NCBI RefSeq assembly: GCF_003012345.1
Contig: NZ_PVRV01000020.1
Span: 868,001 to 932,000 of the forward strand
Direction of reading: 5' to 3'
Source of the DNA: Phytohalomonas tamaricis
GTDB lineage: Bacteria; Pseudomonadota; Gammaproteobacteria; Pseudomonadales; Halomonadaceae
DNA length: 64,000 nt
Shown here: positions 42,914 through 51,484 of the stretch, piece after piece
How positions within the stretch are numbered: position 1 is the stretch's first letter
How the letters are laid out: every line of letters begins with the position of its first letter
The notes under the pieces: generated by a model
Seen by the model: only the letters and a program-made list of their open reading frames with translations
What the model was told of the DNA's origin: nothing
The model's database searches: none
Made by a program: the position numbers and the translations under genes

Positions 42914-43996
42914 ATGCCACAGTATAAGATCGCCGTGATTGCAGGTGACGGTATCGGTCAGGAAGTGATGCCTGAGGGCGTCCGTGCCCTTGAAGCCGTC
43001 AGTAGCGCCTTCGGTATCGACTTCTTGTTCGAACACTTCGATTTCGCCAGCTGCGACTACTACCAGAAGCACGGCAAGATGCTGCCAGATGACTGGAAGG
43101 CGACGCTTTCGAACTTCGATGCTCTCTTTTTCGGTGCGGTCGGCATGCCTGATCAGGTGCCTGATCATATCTCGCTATGGGGCTCGCTCCTGCAGTTCCG
43201 GCGCGAGTTTGACCAATATATCAACCTGCGCCCCTGCAAACTGATGCCGGGCATCAAGAGCCCGCTTGCCAATCGCAAGCCAGGCGATATCGATTTTTAC
43301 GTCGTCCGGGAGAACACTGAAGGCGAATATTCAAGCGTCGGCGGCAAGATGTTTGCCGGTACCGAGCGCGAGGTGGTGATTCAGGATACGGTGATGACCC
43401 GTATTGGCGTTGATCGGGTGCTGAAATTCGCTTTCGAGCTTGCGGCTAAACGACCGCGTCACAAGCTGACGTCTGCAACCAAGTCCAACGGTATTTCAAT
43501 CACCATGCCCTACTGGGACGAGCGCGTGCTGGAGATGGCTAAACAATTCCCTGATATCACCGCCGACAAGTACCACATCGATATTCTCGCCGCGAACTTC
43601 GTCCTTCATCCCGACTGGTTCGACGTGGTGGTAGCCAGCAACTTGTTCGGTGACATCCTTTCTGATCTTGGCCCGGCCTGTACCGGTACCATTGGCGTCG
43701 CGCCATCAGCCAACATCAATCCCGAAGGCCGTTTCCCGAGCCTGTTCGAGCCTGTGCACGGTAGCGCACCGGATATCTTCGGCAAGGGCATCGCCAATCC
43801 GATTGGCCAGATCTGGTGCGGGGCGATGATGCTCGAACATTTCGGTCAGGATGCGGCGGGTAAAGCCGTGGTCGAGGCCATCGAACGCGTGCTTGCCGCT
43901 GGGCCCGAAAACGCCCCGCTTACGCCTGATCTTGGCGGCAAGGGCACCACTGAATCACTGGGCCGCGCTATCGCCGAGGCGATTAGGGCCGGTTGA
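42914..43996 (+). CDS. Tartrate dehydrogenase/decarboxylase or D-malate dehydrogenase family
   Basis: A 360-residue NAD-dependent decarboxylating dehydrogenase of the isocitrate/isopropylmalate family. Motifs: IAVIAGDGIGQEV, FFGAVGMPDQVPDHISLW, NLRPCKLMPGI, VVRENTEGEYS, catalytic Lys/Asp regions TKSNGISITM and NLFGDILSDLGP, and FEPVHGSAPDIFGKGIANP. The DHISLWGSLL block matches tartrate/D-malate enzymes rather than LeuB. The ATG at 42914 lies 9 bases after GGAG; a TTG and an ATG at 42896 and 42899 precede that site. Cotranscribed with the dehalogenase-like gene, so both may serve hydroxy- or halo-acid catabolism. Confidence 0.87.
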   Translation: MPQYKIAVIAGDGIGQEVMPEGVRALEAVSSAFGIDFLFEHFDFASCDYYQKHGKMLPDDWKATLSNFDALFFGAVGMPDQVPDHISLWGSLLQFRREFDQYINLRPCKLMPGIKSPLANRKPGDIDFYVVRENTEGEYSSVGGKMFAGTEREVVIQDTVMTRIGVDRVLKFAFELAAKRPRHKLTSATKSNGISITMPYWDERVLEMAKQFPDITADKYHIDILAANFVLHPDWFDVVVASNLFGDILSDLGPACTGTIGVAPSANINPEGRFPSLFEPVHGSAPDIFGKGIANPIGQIWCGAMMLEHFGQDAAGKAVVEAIERVLAAGPENAPLTPDLGGKGTTESLGRAIAEAIRAG

Positions 43997-44173
43997 AAGA
44001 GCGCGGCGTTGGCAGCGGTTCAGGGTGACAAGAGACGGGCGGCACATACATTCAGGCGCTCTTATGGTTGCCAATGCCGTGCGCGCCTTCTAGCATGACC
44101 CGTTCGCCGACACCTGTCGGCACGACACGTTCAGATTGACCTACAGACTCATTTGCAAGAGAACACTTCATTC

Positions 44174-44611
44174 ATGGCTTTGAACCTCAAACATACTGTT
44201 ATTGCCCTGGCAGCCGCCCTTCCTCTCACGTTGGCAGGGTGCTCGGATAGTGCGCCCGGCAAGAGTGAGGTCAAGGCGGCCATGGAAGCGACGCTGAATC
44301 AGCAGATCGACCAGCTCAAGGGACTGGCCGCACAGCTTGGCAACGATGAGCAGAAAAATGAGCTCGATAAGCTGCAATTCCAGGTCGATCTCGACAAGGT
44401 CAGTGACTGCAAGAAAAATGATGCTGACGCGCAGGATGACCAGCAGGGCCAGAACGGCGAAGAAGGTCAGGCCAGTGAAGAATCTCAGGCTGATCAGGAA
44501 CAGTGGACCTGTCACGTCACCGGCAAGATTACCGTCGATCAGGAAACCCAGAATATCGATGACGATGTAACCCTGATCAAGAATGACGATGGTCAGTGGA
44601 TAGCGCAGTAA
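44174..44611 (+). CDS. Putative lipoprotein with acidic Gln-rich loop
   Basis: A 145-residue protein with a lipoprotein signal (lipobox LAGC, Cys at about residue 22), so it is probably membrane-anchored in the periplasm. Two further cysteines (SDCKKND and WTCHVTG) flank a roughly 35-residue low-complexity stretch rich in Gln, Glu, Asp and Asn. They could pair as a disulfide closing the loop. I do not recognise the family. It lies alone between the dehydrogenase and the chemoreceptor and ends before a strong hairpin. Confidence 0.7.
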   Translation: MALNLKHTVIALAAALPLTLAGCSDSAPGKSEVKAAMEATLNQQIDQLKGLAAQLGNDEQKNELDKLQFQVDLDKVSDCKKNDADAQDDQQGQNGEEGQASEESQADQEQWTCHVTGKITVDQETQNIDDDVTLIKNDDGQWIAQ

Positions 44612-44647
44612 TCACTTCACGGTGCCGCTGGCACGATTGAAAACCAA

Positions 44648-44676
44648 CAAGGGATGACCATAACGGTCATCCCTTG
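44648..44676. terminator. Bidirectional terminator, lipoprotein/chemoreceptor
   Basis: CAAGGGATGACC-ATAAC-GGTCATCCCTTG is a perfect 12-bp stem between convergent genes; a TCGTTTA tail follows on the plus strand and TTGGTTTT on the minus strand. Confidence 0.8.
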
Positions 44677-44696
44677 TCGTTTACTGCCTTTGAGCG

Positions 44697-46352
44697 TCAA
44701 GCCGTGACGCTATCCTCGGCGTCAAGCTTGAAACGTCCTACGGTTTCACGCAGGTGGCGAGACTGGTCTTCCAACGACCCTGCCGCTGCTGCAGCTTCTT
44801 CCACCAATGCTGCGTTCTGCTGCGTGACCTGATCCATCTGCGTTACCGCCTCATTGACCTGCTCTATTCCCGTGGTCTGTTCAGCGGAAGCGGCCGATAT
44901 TTCACTCATCAGATCGGAAACGCGCTGCACGTGACTGAGCACTTCCTGCATCGTGCTGTCCGCTTCATCAACCAACGCCGAGCCAGCTTCGACCTGGCTG
45001 GCAGAGGCCGCGATCAATGCCTTGATCTCCTTGGCAGCATCAGCGCTGCGACTGGCCAGCGAGCGCACTTCACCTGCAACGACGGCAAAGCCACGGCCCT
45101 GCTCTCCGGCACGAGCGGCTTCCACCGCAGCGTTAAGGGCCAGCAGATTGGTCTGGAAGGCAATCCCGTCGATCAAGGAAATGATGTCTTCAATCTTGCG
45201 TGAGCTTGTGGTGATGTTCGACATCGTCTTGACCACACGCTGCACCACGTCGCGTCCCTGCGAGGAGGTCGTTGATGCCTGCGCCGCCAGATGGCTGGCC
45301 TGGCGCGCGTTATCGCCATTCTGACGCACGGTGGCAGTCAACTGTTCCATGCTTGCCGCTGTTTGTTCAAGCGATGCAGCCTGTTGTTCGGTACGTGATG
45401 ACAGATCGTTGTTACCTGCCGCGATTTCACGTGCGCCGACATCGATTGATTCACTTGCCTGACGAATGGTGAAGACAGTTTCAATCAAGCTGTCACGCAT
45501 CTGGGCGATGTTGAACATCAGGCTCGACTGATCGTTTTTGGTCAGCGGAATATGCACGCCCAGATCACCCTCGGCGATACGCCCTACAATCCGGTTGGCC
45601 TCAAAAGGTTCACCTCCAAGGCTGCGTGAGATATTGCGGATCAACAATGCCATGACTACGGTGACGATCCCGCCAACGGCTAACAGCAGCAAGCAGTAGC
45701 GTATCAGATTGTCGATAAAGGCACTGGTGATGTCATTGACATAGACACCGGCAGAGAAGTAGGCATCCCAGGGCGCAAAAAGGCTGACGTAGCTGAGCTT
45801 GGGATAGATCGCGTCGCCTTCAGCAGCGCGTGACACATATTCAACGAAACCTGCCCCGTTGCGCTTGGCTTCGCTCACCAGCTCTTGATAAACCGCCGTG
45901 CCGTTGTCGTCCTTGTAGGTTGACATGTCGGTGCCGCGTTCACGACGTGGATGGTTCAGGATGTGTGCCTGACTATCAAAGCTAAAGACATAATTCTTGT
46001 TATCCGCACCGAAACGGATACTGTTGATCATGTCGAATGCGCGTTGTTCAGCTTCCGCCTTGGTCAATTCACCTGTCTCCACCCGTGCGGCGTACTCTTG
46101 CACAATACCGGTCGCCAGATGGACGACGTTTGAAAGACTTTCCTTGCGCTCATCGAACATCTGAGTGCGGCTCTGCAGGGCAAGACTGAAAACGATGGCG
46201 ATCATGCCGACCCACATCAGCGCCAAGCCCATCCACAGTTTCTTGCCGATAGTCATGGGCGGTTTTTGTTCGGCCTTGGCGGTACGAAACATCGCCTTCT
46301 TTCTTTTGTGGGAGACGGGGGCGGCCTTGACGACCATTGATGGCGTGCTCAT
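44697..46352 (-). CDS. Methyl-accepting chemotaxis protein with single-Cache sensor
   Basis: A 551-residue inner-membrane chemoreceptor signalling to CheA/CheW. Layout: basic cytoplasmic N-terminus, TM1 (about 38-58), periplasmic sCache_2-type domain (about 65-205, with [15 protein letters not shown]), TM2 (about 215-238), HAMP ([17 protein letters not shown]), then the coiled-coil signalling domain with the hairpin tip [21 protein letters not shown] in slightly different form ([19 protein letters not shown]). There is no C-terminal CheR-binding pentapeptide. Related Cache receptors sense carboxylates; the ligand here is unknown. Confidence 0.9.
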   Translation of the reverse strand: MSTPSMVVKAAPVSHKRKKAMFRTAKAEQKPPMTIGKKLWMGLALMWVGMIAIVFSLALQSRTQMFDERKESLSNVVHLATGIVQEYAARVETGELTKAEAEQRAFDMINSIRFGADNKNYVFSFDSQAHILNHPRRERGTDMSTYKDDNGTAVYQELVSEAKRNGAGFVEYVSRAAEGDAIYPKLSYVSLFAPWDAYFSAGVYVNDITSAFIDNLIRYCLLLLAVGGIVTVVMALLIRNISRSLGGEPFEANRIVGRIAEGDLGVHIPLTKNDQSSLMFNIAQMRDSLIETVFTIRQASESIDVGAREIAAGNNDLSSRTEQQAASLEQTAASMEQLTATVRQNGDNARQASHLAAQASTTSSQGRDVVQRVVKTMSNITTSSRKIEDIISLIDGIAFQTNLLALNAAVEAARAGEQGRGFAVVAGEVRSLASRSADAAKEIKALIAASASQVEAGSALVDEADSTMQEVLSHVQRVSDLMSEISAASAEQTTGIEQVNEAVTQMDQVTQQNAALVEEAAAAAGSLEDQSRHLRETVGRFKLDAEDSVTA

Positions 46353-46555
46353 ATCTCAATTCACTCTATGCAGGCAGGCCTGCTATCTGATCGGAAAGAT
46401 GCCAGACCACCTTCATCGTAGATGATCCATTAACGCTCTTAATCGGCACGATAGCGTTAAGCTTGAGATAATGATGCACCATTCAGGCAACTTTTGACTA
46501 AATTCAAGACATAGAAGTGATGAACACGTAATGCATTGGCGAACAGGGAGACGTT

Positions 46556-47104
46556 ATGCCGGATATAGCTGATTTGAAAGGAATGCTTGGCGGGCTCGTT
46601 ACCGCCATGGGTGGTCATACCGATATTCCCAGCGGCACCGCGCCTATCGAAAAATTGGATGTCGAGCGCTATCTCGGCACATGGTATGAAATTGCCCGCC
46701 TCGATCACAGCTTCGAGCGTGGTTTATCCTGCGTCACGGCAACTTATGAGGCACGTGCCGACGGCGGCATCAAGGTCATCAATCGTGGCTATGACACGCA
46801 GAAAGAGGAATGGGACGAAGCCGAAGGAAAAGCCTATTTCGACGATAAGCACAAGCCTAACGGCCGCTTGAAAGTATCCTTCTTCGGCCCCTTCTATGGG
46901 GGTTACAACATCCTTTATCTTGATGAAAGCTATCGCCATGCCCTGGTAGCCGGGCCGAGTCATGACTATCTATGGATACTGTCACGCACGCCGACCATGG
47001 CAGAGGCTGACTTTACCGCTTTAGTCGACTTCGCTCGCGATAAAGGCTTCGATGTGGACGGACTGATCATGGTCGACCATGAATCGTCCTGCCCTGCCCA
47101 CTAA
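46556..47104 (+). CDS. Lipocalin family protein (Blc-like)
   Basis: A 182-residue bacterial lipocalin. The first signature YLGTWYEIARLDHSFERG, the strands GIKVINRGYDTQKEEWDEAEG and LKVSFFGPFYGGYNILYLD, and HDYLWILSRTPTM all match Blc. Unlike E. coli Blc, which is an outer-membrane lipoprotein, I see neither a lipobox nor a clear signal peptide in the 40 residues before the barrel, so it may be cytoplasmic. GGGAG lies 6 bases before the ATG. Blc proteins bind lysophospholipids or fatty acids. Confidence 0.87.
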   Translation: MPDIADLKGMLGGLVTAMGGHTDIPSGTAPIEKLDVERYLGTWYEIARLDHSFERGLSCVTATYEARADGGIKVINRGYDTQKEEWDEAEGKAYFDDKHKPNGRLKVSFFGPFYGGYNILYLDESYRHALVAGPSHDYLWILSRTPTMAEADFTALVDFARDKGFDVDGLIMVDHESSCPAH

Positions 47105-47112
47105 TTACCTTG

Positions 47113-47697
47113 TTACCTTGAGGGTGTGACGCCGGCCCAGAAGATGCTCCATGCATCGTCCTGGCGGCGTTCCAGCTCTTCGCGCGGATAGAGAAAGCTT
47201 TCAGTTAAAAGACCGTCACTCAGGCAATAGAACGCTGCGATAAAGGTCCGCTCGTTCATTTCACGAATCGCACCGCTATTTCTGGCCTGTATGAATAAAC
47301 TGCGCAACCCTGCATCAATATGCGCCTCGCTTCTAGCATTGATAGCGGTGATCGCTGGCTTGAGCGACGAGGGAGGAAACAGCATGAAGCGTTTGTAAAG
47401 GATGCCTTTATGGGCCTGGAAGATGAACGCATTCAGATCGGTCAGCAGGCGATAAAGTCGTGTCTCGATGTCTTCTTCGCGGTGCTGAGCCAGGCTGGCA
47501 TCGAAACGATCAATGATTTCGTTTTCGACGTGCTCGACCAGCGTCAGAAACAGGACTTCCTTACTGGCAAAATGGTTGTAGAGCGAAGGTTTCTTGATAC
47601 CCACCTCAGCGGCAATCTGTGCAAGTGTCGTTCCCTCGTAGCCGTGCTCGGCAAATAATCTGAGGGCTGCGGCCTCGATTTTATCCCTTGTCTGCAT
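47113..47697 (-). CDS. TetR-family repressor of the adjacent SMR exporter
   Basis: A 194-residue regulator with an N-terminal helix-turn-helix ([28 protein letters not shown], about 20-47; split here as [20 protein letters not shown]) and a ligand-binding helical domain. It is divergent from the paired SMR genes; a perfect palindromic operator (47812-47831) lies between them, so it most likely represses the exporter and is released by a toxic cation. Confidence 0.87.
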   Translation of the reverse strand: MQTRDKIEAAALRLFAEHGYEGTTLAQIAAEVGIKKPSLYNHFASKEVLFLTLVEHVENEIIDRFDASLAQHREEDIETRLYRLLTDLNAFIFQAHKGILYKRFMLFPPSSLKPAITAINARSEAHIDAGLRSLFIQARNSGAIREMNERTFIAAFYCLSDGLLTESFLYPREELERRQDDAWSIFWAGVTPSR

Positions 47698-47811
47698 GGG
47701 CTCCTGTCCACCGTTGCGTTTCTTTCATTTTCTGCCGCCTATCCTAGCGATTATCGCAGGCTGCGTCGTCCGATTGCCTGACACCGCACGTTACACTATA
47801 CTCCGTCAATC

Positions 47812-47831
47812 TAACTAACGGTCGTTAGTTA
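47812..47831. promoter_or_regulatory. TetR-type operator
   Basis: TAACTAACG-GT-CGTTAGTTA is a perfect 20-base inverted repeat located 28 bases before the first SMR gene and about 115 bases from the repressor start. Its place fits repression of the exporter. Confidence 0.8.
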
Positions 47832-47858
47832 TTGATTACACATGGACAGGGACGCGTC

Positions 47859-48185
47859 ATGACGAGATGGTGGTTACTCATACCGGCTGCGCTGGTCGAA
47901 GTGGGCTGGGCCGTTAGCCTCAAGTATGCCGACAGTCCCGGCATGTGGCTGCTGGTCGTGGTGCTGGTAGCCATCAGCCTGACGCTTGCCATTCAGGCCT
48001 CCAAGGTACTGCCGGCCAGCACCGTCTATACGCTGTTTGTCGGCCTTGGCACTACCGGTACGGTGGCCGTCGACATGCTGTTTCTTGATGCCCCCTTCCG
48101 CTGGGCGACGATCGCCCTGATTGCGCTGTTACTGACCGGCATCGTCGGGCTCAAAGTCGTCAGCAGCCGGGATGGAGAAGATTAA
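47859..48185 (+). CDS. SMR-family efflux subunit 1
   Basis: A 108-residue four-helix small multidrug resistance protein (SugE/YkkC type). The essential membrane Glu is at position 14 (ALVEVGWAVSLKYA), as in EmrE, and the family loop VYTLFVGLGTTGTVAVDMLF is present. AGGGA lies 7 bases before the ATG. The downstream gene begins one base past its stop and is also SMR, indicating a heterodimeric exporter of guanidinium or quaternary cations. Confidence 0.88.
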   Translation: MTRWWLLIPAALVEVGWAVSLKYADSPGMWLLVVVLVAISLTLAIQASKVLPASTVYTLFVGLGTTGTVAVDMLFLDAPFRWATIALIALLLTGIVGLKVVSSRDGED

Positions 48186-48186
48186 T

Positions 48187-48501
48187 ATGGCATGGCTAGC
48201 ACTGATCGTTTCCGGGCTGTTTGAGATCGTCGGCGTCGCTGGTTTTGAACGCTTCAGTCGCGGCCGCCCCGGCGCCGGCTTGCTGTTGTTGACGTTGGGC
48301 TTCGGCACTTCGCTTACGCTATTGTCATTTGCGATGCGCAGCATCGATCTAGGCGTTGCCTACGCCGTCTTTACTGCCATCGGCACGCTGGGCAGCACCA
48401 CGTTAGGCATGCTGCTCTGGGGCGAATCTCGTCGGCCAGCCCGGCTGTTTTTCGTCGCCTTGATCGTCGTTGCAGTAATCGGGCTGCGCCTGGTGAGCTA
48501 G
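48187..48501 (+). CDS. SMR-family efflux subunit 2
   Basis: A 104-residue second SMR subunit (YkkD type) with Glu13 in helix 1 (SGLFEIVGVAGFERFS) and the loop AYAVFTAIGTLGSTTLGMLL. The ATG at 48187 follows GGAGA by 8 bases, that site being inside the end of subunit 1; an ATG at 48172 is upstream of it. Coupled translation should give equal amounts for an antiparallel pair. Confidence 0.88.
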   Translation: MAWLALIVSGLFEIVGVAGFERFSRGRPGAGLLLLTLGFGTSLTLLSFAMRSIDLGVAYAVFTAIGTLGSTTLGMLLWGESRRPARLFFVALIVVAVIGLRLVS

Positions 48502-48627
48502 CGTGCCCAATCGTATGTAACATTTTTATGCAATGATCGTGTTTTTTCGCGTTGACGACGTCCCAACTTGTCTTGTGTCGCGGCTGCGTTATCGTCTTGG
48601 CATCACTTCACGCTGGAGCCATCGCTG

Positions 48628-49653
48628 ATGCTCGACGCTTGGCTGGACATTACGCTCGATTCTGAAACTTTCGATAGTGAACCCAACGCTTCGCAGCGCG
48701 GGCGCGTGCCCGGCGGGCGTTATCACATCATTGCGCCGGGAGTGCTTGAGCTGGTACCTGATCGCCGCGTGAGCGATAGTACCGTCAGCGTCATTTCTGC
48801 CGGCATTCACGGCGATGAAACCGCGCCGATCGAACTTCTCGGTGACGTACTGGCCCGTCTTGAGGCTGGCCTTTACCCGCTCGGTGCGCCTGTGCTCTTG
48901 ATTCTCGGCAACCCGCCGGCGATTAAGCAAGCGACACGCTATGTCGACACCAACCTTAACCGCCTGTTCAAGCGCGATGTATCGGGCAACAGCGACGAGC
49001 ATCGCCGCGCCCGCCTGCTGATGCAGGAAGTGGAAGCATTTTTCGACCGTCACGACCCCGAGCGGAATCGTCCGCGCCTGCATTACGACCTTCACACCGC
49101 AATCCGTACCAGTCGCTATCCGCGCTTTGCCGTCGAACCCTTTGCAGCAGCCCCCACACTAGCCGAGCAGTGGCAATTATTGGCGGGCGCAGGAATCCAG
49201 GCCGTGCTCTCCCAGCACACCCATAGTTGGACGTTTTCGCATTTTTCACGTCATTATCTTGGCGCACAGGGCTTTACGCTGGAACTGGGGCAGGTCGCCC
49301 CTTTCGGCGCTAACGATCTCGCTCCATTGGTGCCGATGCGCAAACTGCTCGAGGCGTTACTTGCCGGTAGACCTGCTCGCCAGACACCCGCTGAATCGAT
49401 GGCCTTTTTCACTGTCGTCGATGAGCTGATACGCGAATCATCCCAGTTCGAGCTGTGCTTTCCTGACGATACCGCCAATTTCACGGCGTTTGCGCCGGGC
49501 ACCGTGCTAGCTCGTGATGCCAAGGCCGGAGTGTATCGCGTGCCAGACAATACGCCGCTTTGCGTCGTCTTTCCCAATGCCCGTGTAGAAACGGGCGCCC
49601 GTGCCGCGTTACTGGTGCATCCCGTAGCGCCACCAGCAATACCACAGCCTTGA
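48628..49653 (+). CDS. astE: Succinylglutamate desuccinylase AstE
   Basis: Zinc hydrolase for the last step of the arginine succinyltransferase pathway, splitting succinylglutamate to glutamate and succinate. Zinc ligands His61 and Glu64 (AGIHGDETAP) and the later His in YDLHTAIRTS, plus catalytic-region TLELGQVAPFGANDL, match E. coli AstE; 341 residues fit. GGAG lies 10 bases before the ATG at 48628; an in-frame start at 48568 has no support. The other ast genes are not in the window, but the arginine-type transporter follows. An AotO-like role is an alternative. Confidence 0.88.
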   Translation: MLDAWLDITLDSETFDSEPNASQRGRVPGGRYHIIAPGVLELVPDRRVSDSTVSVISAGIHGDETAPIELLGDVLARLEAGLYPLGAPVLLILGNPPAIKQATRYVDTNLNRLFKRDVSGNSDEHRRARLLMQEVEAFFDRHDPERNRPRLHYDLHTAIRTSRYPRFAVEPFAAAPTLAEQWQLLAGAGIQAVLSQHTHSWTFSHFSRHYLGAQGFTLELGQVAPFGANDLAPLVPMRKLLEALLAGRPARQTPAESMAFFTVVDELIRESSQFELCFPDDTANFTAFAPGTVLARDAKAGVYRVPDNTPLCVVFPNARVETGARAALLVHPVAPPAIPQP

Positions 49654-49957
49654 AGCCACAGCGGTCAAATCGCCGCTGACAATAGTGCTATAACAACAAC
49701 AGGAGTCATCTTTATGACGAGCATCATCCCTCCAACCAGCGCCTCAATTGCCAGTCCAGCACAATTCCGTCACACGCTTTGTAGACGTAAGCTACTTTTC
49801 GCGGCACATTACGCCCCCTGATTGCCATTCTTTTTGCTAATGGGGCATTCGTTTTACACATAAGCGACATGCGCCCTGCTAGAATGTGCCACTTTTGCGT
49901 GCCGGAGCGCCCGGCATCGATGTGAACGGCGTGCCATACCGCAGGAGTTTCCGACTC
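49654..49957. other. Upstream region of the amino acid transporter operon
   Basis: 304 bases between astE and the ATPase gene. It contains one short frame with a good ribosome site (49714-49821) and a weak GCCCC/GGGGC hairpin near 49815-49855 followed by TTCGTTTT. No clear ArgR box was recognised. Confidence 0.4.
49714..49821 (+). CDS. Possible 35-residue small protein or leader
   Basis: AGGAG lies 8 bases before an ATG opening a 35-codon frame (starts MTSIIPPTSASIASPAQF, ends LLFAAHYAP). It has no recognisable homology. It could be a small protein, a regulatory leader for the transporter or the relic of a longer gene; chance is not excluded. Confidence 0.25.
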   Translation: MTSIIPPTSASIASPAQFRHTLCRRKLLFAAHYAP

Positions 49958-50728
49958 ATGGCCGACAAGGCAATTCCTCTTGAAATCAATGATCTGCATA
50001 AGCGTTTCGGTGACAACCCTGTATTGAAGGGATTGTCACTCAAGGCGCACAAAGGCGACGTCATTACCCTGATCGGTGCCTCGGGTTCCGGCAAGAGTAC
50101 GTTTTTGCGCTGCATGAATCTGCTTGAGCTTCCTGACGCAGGCGAGATTATCGTCCACGGCGACCCGATTCTGTTCAAGCAGACCCGCCAGGGTCGCGAG
50201 CCTGCAAACTGGAAGCAGGTTGAGCTGATCCGCTCGCGGCTGTCGATGGTGTTTCAGAACTTCAATCTGTGGGCGCACATGACGCTCCTGCAGAACGTTG
50301 TTGAAGCGCCGATCCATGTGCTGGGCATCTCCAAGGAAGAAGCGCGTGAGCGTGGCATGGCCCTGCTTGGACGCGTCGGGCTGGCTGAGCGTGCCAACTA
50401 CTATCCTGCCCAACTCTCCGGCGGTCAGCAGCAGCGTGGTGCCATTGCCCGCGCTCTGGCGATGGAGCCCGAGGTGATGCTGTTCGATGAGCCGACCTCA
50501 GCGCTTGATCCGGAACTGGTCGGCGATGTGCTGCGTGTCATGCGCGAACTCGCCGACGAGGGACGCACCATGGTCGTGGTCACTCACGAAATGGATTTTG
50601 CCCGTGATGTGTCAAGCCAGGTGATGTATCTGCATCAGGGCTTGGTCGAGGAAGCCGGGCCGCCCAGTGAAGTATTGCTCAACCCTCAGTCCCCCCGGCT
50701 AAAACAGTTCCTGGCGCCGAACCGCTGA
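49958..50728 (+). CDS. Basic amino acid ABC transporter ATP-binding protein (HisP/AotP-like)
   Basis: A 256-residue ATPase of the polar amino acid importer family. Walker A (GASGSGKSTFLR), Q-loop (MVFQNFNLW), signature (LSGGQQQRGAIARAL), Walker B (VMLFDEPTSALDP) and H-loop (VVTHEMDFA) are intact. HGDPILFKQTRQGREPANWK is the insertion seen in HisP/AotP for histidine and arginine/ornithine transport. AGGAG precedes the ATG at 49958. First gene of a six-gene transporter unit. Confidence 0.88.
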   Translation: MADKAIPLEINDLHKRFGDNPVLKGLSLKAHKGDVITLIGASGSGKSTFLRCMNLLELPDAGEIIVHGDPILFKQTRQGREPANWKQVELIRSRLSMVFQNFNLWAHMTLLQNVVEAPIHVLGISKEEARERGMALLGRVGLAERANYYPAQLSGGQQQRGAIARALAMEPEVMLFDEPTSALDPELVGDVLRVMRELADEGRTMVVVTHEMDFARDVSSQVMYLHQGLVEEAGPPSEVLLNPQSPRLKQFLAPNR

Positions 50729-50782
50729 CACAACGCTGATGACAACAATGATGTCCCGTATACCTTTCATGGGGAACGAGAG

Positions 50783-51484
50783 ATGATCGATCTCCACGGC
50801 TATGGCCCCCGCTTGTTCGAAGGTGCTCTTCTTACCTTCGAAGTTGCGGTACTTTCTGTAATATTGGCGCTGCTGCTTGGCCTGGTAACGGCTACCGCCA
50901 AGCTCTCGCGCTCACGCCTTCTGCATGCCTTTGCCACGCTTTACACCACGGTGATTCGTGGCGTGCCGGATCTGGTACTGATGCTGCTTCTTTTCTACGG
51001 CGGCCAGATCGGCATCAATGCCTTTACCGATTGGCTTTATGACGCTTTCGGTATCGATATTTTCATCAATATCAACGCTTTCGTTGCCGGCACGATCACC
51101 ATTGGCATCATTTTCGGCGCCTACATGGCCGAAACGTTCCGCGGCGCCTTTCTTGCCGTCGACGAAGGACAGCTCGAAGCCGCGCGTGCCTACGGCATGA
51201 ACAGCTGGAAGATTTTCAAGCGAGTTCACTTTCCACAAATGATGCGCCATGCGTTGCCGGGGCTTGGCAACAACTGGATGGTATTGCTGAAAACCACCGC
51301 GCTGGTGTCCATCATTGGCCTCGCCGACATGGTCAAGATCGCCGATGAAGCGACCAAGGCCGAACATGCGCCCTTTTTGTTCATGCTGCCGGTAGCGGTG
51401 GGCTATCTGGCTATCGCCAGTGTCTCGGAGCTGTTCTTCAAGTGGCTGACCAAGCGCTATAACGTTGGCTTCGGGGAGACATGA
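50783..51484 (+). CDS. Basic amino acid ABC transporter permease (HisQ/AotQ-like)
   Basis: A 233-residue inner-membrane permease with about five helices. RGVPDLVLMLLLFYGGQIGIN and the EAA loop EAARAYGMNSWKIFKRVHFPQM are HisQ/AotQ hallmarks. It overlaps the next permease by four bases (ATGA), indicating coupled translation. Confidence 0.88.
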   Translation: MIDLHGYGPRLFEGALLTFEVAVLSVILALLLGLVTATAKLSRSRLLHAFATLYTTVIRGVPDLVLMLLLFYGGQIGINAFTDWLYDAFGIDIFININAFVAGTITIGIIFGAYMAETFRGAFLAVDEGQLEAARAYGMNSWKIFKRVHFPQMMRHALPGLGNNWMVLLKTTALVSIIGLADMVKIADEATKAEHAPFLFMLPVAVGYLAIASVSELFFKWLTKRYNVGFGET

